From the NCBI GenBank assembly GCA_964593555.1, contig CAZQIC010000069.1, forward strand, positions 1 through 24,036: a stretch of 24,036 nt of DNA, written 5' to 3'. The notes under the pieces are model-generated. The model saw only the letters and a program-made list of their open reading frames with translations, was not told the origin of the DNA and made no database searches. Source of the DNA: CAZQIC01 sp964593555. GTDB taxonomy: Bacteria > Bacteroidota > Bacteroidia > JAFLBG01. The position numbers and the translations under genes are program-made. This document shows positions 7,890-13,961 of the stretch, in pieces (position 1 is the first letter of the stretch; the number at the start of each line of letters is the position of its first letter).

Positions 7890-9260
7890 ATGGATCAGAT
7901 AAAAAATTACATCGAAAAAAATAAAGACAGGTTCGTCAACGAATTACTCGACCTGTTACGCATTCCTTCTGTAAGTGCGGACCCAAAATATAAAAATGAT
8001 GTATTAAGAACCGCAGATGCAGTAAAAGAAAAATTGATCGCCGCAGGAGCAGAAAATGTTGAGATATGTCCAACCGCAGGTTATCCTGTTGTGTATGGAG
8101 AAAAAATAATTGACCCTGCGCTTCCTACAGTTCTTGTTTACGGACATTATGACGTGCAGCCCGCGGACCCATTGGAATTATGGACATCTCCGCCATTTGA
8201 GCCTGTTATTAAAAATGAAAAAATTTATGCACGTGGTGCATGTGATGATAAAGGCCAGGCATTTATGCATGTGAAAGCATTGGAGACAATGTTGAAAACA
8301 GATACGCTGGCATGCAATGTTAAATTTATGATAGAGGGAGAGGAAGAAGTTGGCTCAGCAAATCTTGGAAGTTTTATTAAACAAAACAAAAACAAATTAA
8401 AGGCCAATGTTATTTTAATTTCGGATACCAGTATGCTGGCCAATGATACACCATCTATAACTACGGGATTAAGAGGCTTGACCTATGTTGAAGTAGAGGT
8501 TACAGGTGCAAGTCGCGATCTTCACTCGGGCGTTTATGGGGGTGCTGTTGCAAATCCAATAAACATTTTAAGTAATATGATCTCGAAACTAAAGGATGAA
8601 AATGATCATATTACAATTAAAGGTTTTTATGATGATGTTCAGATCGTAAGTGATGAGGAAAGGAAAGAAATGGCAAAAGCACCATTTGATATTGATGCAT
8701 ATAAAAAGGATCTGGATATAAATGATATTCAGGGTGAAAAAGGTTACTCTACCATGGAGCGCACTTCTATAAGACCAACACTTGATGTGAATGGTATATG
8801 GGGTGGATACATTGGCGAAGGAGCAAAAACAGTATTGCCTTCAAAGGCCTTTGCTAAAATATCTATGCGTTTGGTGCCAGACCAGGAATCGACAGAGATA
8901 GCAAAACTTTTTAAAAGACATTTTGAAAGTCTCGCACCAAAATCAGTTAAGGTGCAGGTGCGTTTTCATCATGGAGGTGAACCTGTAGTTACTCCAACTG
9001 ATTCGATAGCATACAAAGCAGCATCAGCGGCAATGGAAAAAACCTTTGGAAAAAAGCCAATCCCGGTGCGCTCAGGCGGCAGCATACCAATTGTCGCGTT
9101 ATTTAAAACTGAACTTGGATTAGATTCAGTTCTACTTGGTTTTGGACTAGATACCGATGCTATTCACTCACCTAATGAGCATTTTGGAATATTTAACTAT
9201 TTGAAAGGAATTGAGACTATTTCTCACTTTTACACCGAATATGTTAAATTATCCCGGTGA
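7890..9260 (+). CDS. M20-family metallo-dipeptidase
   Basis: Hydrolyses dipeptides or similar short peptides with two metal ions; cytoplasmic, since no signal peptide is seen. The 456-residue length is normal for the M20 CNDP-like dipeptidases. Motifs: GHYDVQP (H86 metal, D88), GACDDKGQ (D119 bridging metal ligand), EGEEEVGS (E152 general base, E153 ligand), ISDT (D179), the lid-domain HSGVYGG, and DAIHSPNEHFG (H426 ligand). All catalytic residues appear present. The start is the ATG at 7890; no Shine-Dalgarno is visible. It stands alone between a terminator and the downstream lipoprotein run. Exact substrate (carnosine-like, Xaa-His or general dipeptide) is not decidable from sequence. Confidence 0.93.
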   Translation: MDQIKNYIEKNKDRFVNELLDLLRIPSVSADPKYKNDVLRTADAVKEKLIAAGAENVEICPTAGYPVVYGEKIIDPALPTVLVYGHYDVQPADPLELWTSPPFEPVIKNEKIYARGACDDKGQAFMHVKALETMLKTDTLACNVKFMIEGEEEVGSANLGSFIKQNKNKLKANVILISDTSMLANDTPSITTGLRGLTYVEVEVTGASRDLHSGVYGGAVANPINILSNMISKLKDENDHITIKGFYDDVQIVSDEERKEMAKAPFDIDAYKKDLDINDIQGEKGYSTMERTSIRPTLDVNGIWGGYIGEGAKTVLPSKAFAKISMRLVPDQESTEIAKLFKRHFESLAPKSVKVQVRFHHGGEPVVTPTDSIAYKAASAAMEKTFGKKPIPVRSGGSIPIVALFKTELGLDSVLLGFGLDTDAIHSPNEHFGIFNYLKGIETISHFYTEYVKLSR

Positions 9261-9327
9261 TTTTTATTTTAGCTTAAACTTTCTTAATTTCAAGAGGTCT
9301 AACACCTTATAATTAAGCTTAAAATTA

Positions 9328-10206
9328 ATGAAAGTATATTTCAAGTATTTTCTTTTTTTACCCTTTATAATATTATGCTTTGAGGGCTGTAAAAAGGATG
9401 AGCAGGTAATTATTCCTGGTAACGAGGCTCCTCCCGATCATACTATTCCCAATTCCACAAAAGAGAATTATATCAATAAGGTTTACATAAGCGTGTTGGG
9501 TCGGGAACCCGATTCTTCTGAGTTTTCACGCTCTTTCTCTATACTTAATCAAAATAATTTATCGGTCGCCAACCGTAAACAGTTTTTAGATAGTGTTTTG
9601 GCCGCACCTGTATATAATGACCGTCTTTACCAGATTGCAAGGACGGAGTTGTTGAATGATCTAGATACAAACGACATTACGTTATATATATATGTTTTCC
9701 AGGGCTTATTGGCAGATACAGTTAATGCGGCTTTTTGGCCGCAAATAATAGCGGAAAAGAAAAGATTAGATACCCTTAAAATGGTTAGTGCTGATCTAGC
9801 ATCCGGATCAATTGATATCATTGAGTTACATAGAAGGTGTGTAAATAATTTTTTCTACGATGAGATAAACATGGGTACAGAAAATTTTGTTGTTTCCATA
9901 TTTCAGAATTTTTTGTTCCGTTATCCAACTGCCTCTGAACTTTCTGAATCAAAAACAATGGTCGATGGTCAGAATGCGACGGTGTTTTATACTATAGGAA
10001 GAACAAAGAATGAGTTTATAAATATCCTTTTCACCTCTAATAATTATTTTGAAGGACAGGTAAGAACTCTTTTTGTAAGGTACTTGTTTCGTCAACCTTC
10101 ATCAGCTGAATTGAGTTCTTATACGGTAATGTATAAAAACTCTATGGATTACAAAGGATTGCAAAAGGAGATATTGTCGTTAAATGAGTATGTTGGAATT
10201 CAATAA
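9328..10206 (+). CDS. Surface-type lipoprotein with three DUF4214/DUF1549-like helical repeats
   Basis: First gene of a six-gene run on the same strand. A lipoprotein signal (MKVYFKYFLFLPFIILCFEG) ends at C21, followed by KKDEQ, a charged pattern like the lipoprotein export signal that sends Bacteroidota lipoproteins to the cell surface. The mature part has three copies of a helical motif: VYISVLGREPDSSEF...LAAPVY (about 47-96), FQNFLFRYPTASEL...TSNNY (about 185-240) and FVRYLFRQPSSAEL...SLNEY (about 244-288). The first resembles the DUF1549 (PSCyt2) opening, and all resemble DUF4214 units. No catalytic residues were recognised; a binding or scaffold role is inferred. The next gene carries two more copies of the motif and starts 7 bases after this stop. 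Confidence 0.75.
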   Translation: MKVYFKYFLFLPFIILCFEGCKKDEQVIIPGNEAPPDHTIPNSTKENYINKVYISVLGREPDSSEFSRSFSILNQNNLSVANRKQFLDSVLAAPVYNDRLYQIARTELLNDLDTNDITLYIYVFQGLLADTVNAAFWPQIIAEKKRLDTLKMVSADLASGSIDIIELHRRCVNNFFYDEINMGTENFVVSIFQNFLFRYPTASELSESKTMVDGQNATVFYTIGRTKNEFINILFTSNNYFEGQVRTLFVRYLFRQPSSAELSSYTVMYKNSMDYKGLQKEILSLNEYVGIQ

Positions 10207-10213
10207 CAAAAAA

Positions 10214-10705
10214 ATGAACAGGATCGTTTACGGATTTTTATTTGTTGGCCTTTTGATTGCAGCAATAAGTTGTAAAAAAGAAAAAAGCTATGTTTATGAA
10301 GTAGACAATGTAAATGTTGCAGCTGATGGCTCTTCCAAGCCGAATCAAAAAACAACCACGGAATTTATTTCTATTGCGTATTCTGATTTGTTTGGCGCAA
10401 CTATCAGTAATAATGAGTTGGTAAAATTATCAACTGCATATTCAGCGTTCGGTGATAAAAAACTGATCGAAGAAATAATCATCAAGAATTTTTTGAATAA
10501 ATCCGGCGTTATTCTACCCACAAAAACTCAGATGAATTCAAACCGTAATTTATTTGTTAGCAATGCGTATAAAAAATTATTTAATCGTGAACCAAACGAG
10601 TTTGAGGTTTGGGGAATAACAAATATGCTTACAGCAGATACAGGCATAACACCTGAGCAGGTGTATTATGCTGCTATGACATCTAACGAGTATAGATATT
10701 ATTAA
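10214..10705 (+). CDS. Small lipoprotein with two DUF4214-like helical repeats
   Basis: I choose ATG 10214 rather than ATG 10184, because it places a clean lipoprotein signal (MNRIVYGFLFVGLLIAAIS) at the N-terminus with lipidated C20; the longer form would overlap the previous gene by 23 bases and add a polar extension. C20 is followed by KKEK. A degenerate repeat at about 49-97 (AYSDLFGATISNNEL) precedes a well-formed one at 111-161 (AYKKLFNREPNEFEV...TSNEY), which nearly ends the protein. This links it directly to the upstream lipoprotein, so the two probably act together. Function unknown. A 99-base gap with a short palindrome separates it from the DUF1501 gene. Confidence 0.72.
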   Translation: MNRIVYGFLFVGLLIAAISCKKEKSYVYEVDNVNVAADGSSKPNQKTTTEFISIAYSDLFGATISNNELVKLSTAYSAFGDKKLIEEIIIKNFLNKSGVILPTKTQMNSNRNLFVSNAYKKLFNREPNEFEVWGITNMLTADTGITPEQVYYAAMTSNEYRYY

Positions 10706-10759
10706 TGAGACTTAGCTTTTATAAATACGCAGTATGCAATGAAAGCTCTAGTCGAATTA

Positions 10760-10779
10760 ATCCCGATGAGTATCGGGAT
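10760..10779. repeat. Short perfect palindrome ATCCCGAT-gagt-ATCGGGAT
   Basis: Eight-base perfect arms (10760-10767 and 10772-10779) around a four-base loop, in the 99-base gap (10706-10804) between the second lipoprotein and the DUF1501 gene. It has no T-run, so it is a poor intrinsic terminator. Related CCCGAT/ATCGGG palindromes are, from memory, frequent in Bacteroidota intergenic DNA. It could instead be an mRNA processing or stability hairpin within the operon. Confidence 0.55.
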
Positions 10780-10804
10780 ATGAGAACAAAATATTTTGAA
10801 TAAA

Positions 10805-12109
10805 ATGAACAGAAGAAGTTTTCTTAAAAAAACAGCGATTGCAACTGCAGGAACTTTTGTTGTGCCATATATTCTTCCTTCGGGAAGATTGTTTGCGGCA
10901 ACTGGTGCGCGTAAAGCGAACCATGTGGTTGTTTGTTTGTTTGCGGGCGGTGTAAGAAATCTTGAAGCGATGCAAAAAGCTGAAGGAAATTTAATGCCCT
11001 ATACCTTAACGGGAAGTGAACCAATTTCTGCAAGTATAAGTGCTGGTATGACAGCTATCGCTGCGCCTAGTGGAACTCGCCTACAGAACGATGGAACACT
11101 TTTTAAAGAATTTAGATATAAGACAGGGCCAACCGGACATTTCAACGGACATACAACCGCGGTTACCGGCGTTTATACTTCTACAGATCTTAATCTGAAA
11201 GAACATCCTGAGTTCCCGACCATTTTTGAATACTATCGTAAACATAATTCTCCAACAAATTCTGCTTTAAATGCTTGGTGGATCTCGAATTCACTCGGAC
11301 CATATCCTGCATTGAATTACAGTCGCGATACCAATTATGGTGCATTATATGGTGCGAATTATATTCAACCGGCCTCTATTATTAGTTTGGATGGATACGA
11401 TGTGCTAGGAAATCCCAAGACATTTTCTGCAGGAGCGCAATCGAACGTAAAAGATCTTCGTGGTTTTTTTGATAATAATTTTGCAAATCAATATGATCCG
11501 CAAAAAGCCGGTGTGGTAAATCCCGATATGGATGCTGCACAATTGGAGAGTTTTGTAAATACGTCATTTTCACAAGCCTTAGCGGGGCAGTATAATGACC
11601 CGTGGTCACTTGGTTTTATGAGTCCTGATATGTTCAATGTTTTCTTTGCTGAAAAAGTTATTGCACAATTTAAACCGGAGCTGCTTGTAGTGAATATGCA
11701 GGATGTAGATATTGCGCACTCTAACTTTACCGCGTATTGCAACAATATGAGAAAAGCAGATTATGCATTATGGCATTTGTGGAACATGATCCAATCAACT
11801 CCGGGAATGATGGATGATACAATTCTTATCGCGGTACCGGAGCACGGCAGAAATCAGCAAAATAATTCTCTTGTAGATGCTTATGGCCGTTATGCACTTG
11901 ATCACACAAACGATCCAATGGCACGTGAAATATTTTGTTTAATGTTGGGGCCATCTGGAGTAGTTGTTCAGAATCAGCAAATAAGCACGGTTGCAGGAGA
12001 AAGTATTGATGTAGTTCCAACAATAGCAAACATTCTTGGGTTTTATAATGATATCCCATCCTATTATCAAGGTCAAATGGGATCAAATTTATCACAGGCA
12101 TTTATATAA
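10805..12109 (+). CDS. DUF1501 family protein, Tat-exported, alkaline phosphatase-like fold
   Basis: The ATG at 10805 puts a twin-arginine signal at the very N-terminus (MNRRSFLKKTAIATAG, RR at 3-4); the TTG at 10796 would add only three residues. The 434-residue protein shows the DUF1501 pattern: VVVCLFAGGVRNLE after the signal, GHFNGHTTAVTG (H112, H116), DVDIAHSNFTAYCNNM and TILIAVPEHGRN followed by ALDHTND, corresponding to the family's DTH..N, GEFGRT and GRDH motifs. DUF1501 belongs to the alkaline phosphatase/sulfatase superfamily but has no established reaction. It should act in the periplasm as a folded protein. The usual GEFGRT reads PEHGRN here. Its stop overlaps the next start by one base (TAATG), tying it to the cytochrome lipoprotein. 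Confidence 0.85.
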   Translation: MNRRSFLKKTAIATAGTFVVPYILPSGRLFAATGARKANHVVVCLFAGGVRNLEAMQKAEGNLMPYTLTGSEPISASISAGMTAIAAPSGTRLQNDGTLFKEFRYKTGPTGHFNGHTTAVTGVYTSTDLNLKEHPEFPTIFEYYRKHNSPTNSALNAWWISNSLGPYPALNYSRDTNYGALYGANYIQPASIISLDGYDVLGNPKTFSAGAQSNVKDLRGFFDNNFANQYDPQKAGVVNPDMDAAQLESFVNTSFSQALAGQYNDPWSLGFMSPDMFNVFFAEKVIAQFKPELLVVNMQDVDIAHSNFTAYCNNMRKADYALWHLWNMIQSTPGMMDDTILIAVPEHGRNQQNNSLVDAYGRYALDHTNDPMAREIFCLMLGPSGVVVQNQQISTVAGESIDVVPTIANILGFYNDIPSYYQGQMGSNLSQAFI

Positions 12110-13047
12110 TGATATTGAAGAGAAAATATACAATTGTTTTAACGCTAACTGTATTGGTGACGATCGTTATAATAAATTCCTGTAAGAAAAAGGAGGAGTT
12201 GCCACCTAATCCATATGACAATGTGGATTACGGGAACAATAATCCAACAGATACAACCAACCCGGCTTCATTTACTGGCATACATAAAAATATTTTTTCG
12301 GTACGTTGTGCAATGCCCGGCTGCCACGATGGAAATTTCGAACCCGACTTTCGCACGGTTCAATCTGCTTACGCAACCCTGGTTTATCATCCGGTAGTAA
12401 AAAAGTTATCACCCTGGATTTTTCGGGTTGTACCTTATGATACTGCAAACAGTTGGTTTTGGCAGCGTATAAATCACCCCTTAATTGTTAGTGGCACTGA
12501 TACATGTCAAGGACAAATGCCCTTGTATGCACCCGCTCTTTCATCTGTTGAGTTAGGAAGAATATCTACATGGATAATGAATGGCGCCAGAGACATGTTC
12601 GGGCAATCCGCTGTTTTTCCTAATACAGAACCAAAGATAATTTATTACGCACCTGTTGACAACATCACTTATCAAGCCATTGATACCAACAGAGGCAGCG
12701 TGTTTTATAATCCGTTTAAAGTGGATTCGGGATATACCTTTAAAATTGCGGTTGCACTTGAAGATGATAGTACGGCAGTATCTGCCTTCATAAATAATAA
12801 ATTGAAATTATCTGTTAGTAGAAATGATTATTCTGGCGCAGTAGTGAATAGCAGTGGTTTTTATTTATCTGCCGCTGGTTTAAAACTATGGTTATTTAAC
12901 GTGTCGGCAATCGGTTTTCCTAAGGGAGATACGGTGTTTTTTAGGTACTATACTAATGACGGGGATCACCCCAATGATACAGAATATCCAAGAACAGATA
13001 TGATCGATCCTTATAAAACATGGTGGTCGTTTATTGTTAATCCATAG
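12109..13047 (+). CDS. Lipoprotein c-type cytochrome with CX4CH haem motif (PSCyt1-like)
   Basis: The N-terminus is a lipoprotein signal ending IINSC (C25), then KKKEE, again a surface-type charged motif. A cytochrome c-like domain follows at about 55-165: FSVRCAMPGCHDG gives C67, C72 and H73, four residues between the cysteines instead of two; then GQMPLYAPALSSVELGRIST (M137 as a likely distal ligand) and WIMNGA, the usual closing helix of planctomycete-type PSCyt1 cytochromes. Residues 170-312 form a beta-rich domain without recognised motifs. CX4CH is known in Bacteroidota and some other phyla (typically CATAGCH-like), but covalent haem attachment here is inferred. Translationally coupled to the DUF1501 gene; likely electron transfer or haem-dependent sensing. 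Confidence 0.78.
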   Translation: MILKRKYTIVLTLTVLVTIVIINSCKKKEELPPNPYDNVDYGNNNPTDTTNPASFTGIHKNIFSVRCAMPGCHDGNFEPDFRTVQSAYATLVYHPVVKKLSPWIFRVVPYDTANSWFWQRINHPLIVSGTDTCQGQMPLYAPALSSVELGRISTWIMNGARDMFGQSAVFPNTEPKIIYYAPVDNITYQAIDTNRGSVFYNPFKVDSGYTFKIAVALEDDSTAVSAFINNKLKLSVSRNDYSGAVVNSSGFYLSAAGLKLWLFNVSAIGFPKGDTVFFRYYTNDGDHPNDTEYPRTDMIDPYKTWWSFIVNP

Positions 13048-13049
13048 TT

Positions 13050-13490
13050 ATGCAATTTAAGTTTTTATACATTATTGTTTTTTCGTTGTTATTGGCTTCT
13101 TGTAAAAAGGATGAGAGCTCGATAAGCGATGTGCCTGCAATTGAATTTGTAAGCGCAACTCCGGCAAGTGTAGTTGAATTTCAGGATAAACTTATTTTTA
13201 CTATTTCATATACAGATGGAAATGGAGACCTGGGAGAAAATAGCTCTTCAGTGAAAAATCTTTTTTTAACTGATAGTCGTAATAATGTTATGTATAAATA
13301 CAGAATTTCTCAGTTAGCTCCTGATGGTTCTTCGATTGCAATAAAGGGAACCCTCTCCGTTGAACTTAACAATACAGGAATTACAGATGGGTCTAATTCG
13401 CAAACATTTACCTATTCCATTTATGTTGTTGACAGGGCGGGAAATCAAAGTAATTCGGTTAGTACTACACCGGTTACTGTAACAAATTAA
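13050..13490 (+). CDS. Small Ig-like lipoprotein, function unknown
   Basis: Starts 2 bases after the cytochrome gene ends. The lipoprotein signal MQFKFLYIIVFSLLLAS ends at C18, followed by KKDES. The remaining about 128 residues look like one beta-sandwich domain, with FTISYTDGNGDLGENSS and a final YSIYVVDRAGNQSNSVSTT, a pattern common in Bacteroidota surface lipoproteins of unknown role. No catalytic residues. Position suggests it belongs to the same complex as its neighbours. Confidence 0.72.
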   Translation: MQFKFLYIIVFSLLLASCKKDESSISDVPAIEFVSATPASVVEFQDKLIFTISYTDGNGDLGENSSSVKNLFLTDSRNNVMYKYRISQLAPDGSSIAIKGTLSVELNNTGITDGSNSQTFTYSIYVVDRAGNQSNSVSTTPVTVTN

Positions 13491-13493
13491 TTT

Positions 13494-13955
13494 ATGCGGG
13501 TAATCATTTTTTTTCTTTTTTGTATAATATTATTTTCCGGTTGTACACTACAACCAATTACAGTTACAAAGGTAGGAGAAGTTAAAGTGAAAAATTATTC
13601 TATGAAAGGTGCGACTGTTGAAATTAAACTAACCGTTAACAACCCTAACACATTTGGGCTGGGTATATATAAGTCCGATCTTAATGTCAAACTGAATAAC
13701 GTGGATCTGGGCAGTGCCAAAATTGATAAAAAAATAAAAATAAAACGTAAAGCTGAAAAGGAGTATGATATTATTTTAAGTTCAGACTTTTCAAAGCTTG
13801 GTCCTGCAATGTTACTTTCACTGGGACAACTGTTTGTAGCAGGAAAAATGAATAATCCAACAATTACCGTTAATGGTGAACTCAAGGCTGGTAATTTATT
13901 TTATAAAAAAAAATTTCCTGTTGAGGTTAAACAGAAAATTAATTTGAGTCGATAA
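13494..13955 (+). CDS. LEA14-type (LEA_2 domain) lipoprotein
   Basis: A 153-residue lipoprotein with signal ending LFSGC (C17). Unlike the four lipoproteins upstream, the residues after Cys are TLQP, with no charged export motif, so it may face the periplasm. The mature part fits the late-embryogenesis-abundant LEA_2 fold: VEIKLTVNNPNTFGL (about 45-59), GIYKSDLNVKLNNVDLGSA and DIILSSDFSKLG. Bacterial members are usually single-domain lipoproteins of unknown function. Starts 3 bases after the previous stop; last gene of the run, converging on the SBBP paralogue with 6 bases between. Confidence 0.8.
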   Translation: MRVIIFFLFCIILFSGCTLQPITVTKVGEVKVKNYSMKGATVEIKLTVNNPNTFGLGIYKSDLNVKLNNVDLGSAKIDKKIKIKRKAEKEYDIILSSDFSKLGPAMLLSLGQLFVAGKMNNPTITVNGELKAGNLFYKKKFPVEVKQKINLSR

Positions 13956-13961
13956 AATTTA

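Noticed and set aside
9271..9323. Direct repeat AGCTTAAA at 9271-9278 and 9316-9323 upstream of the lipoprotein run, as an operator
   Set aside because: Only 8 AT-rich bases, 45 bases apart, with no promoter element placed between them.
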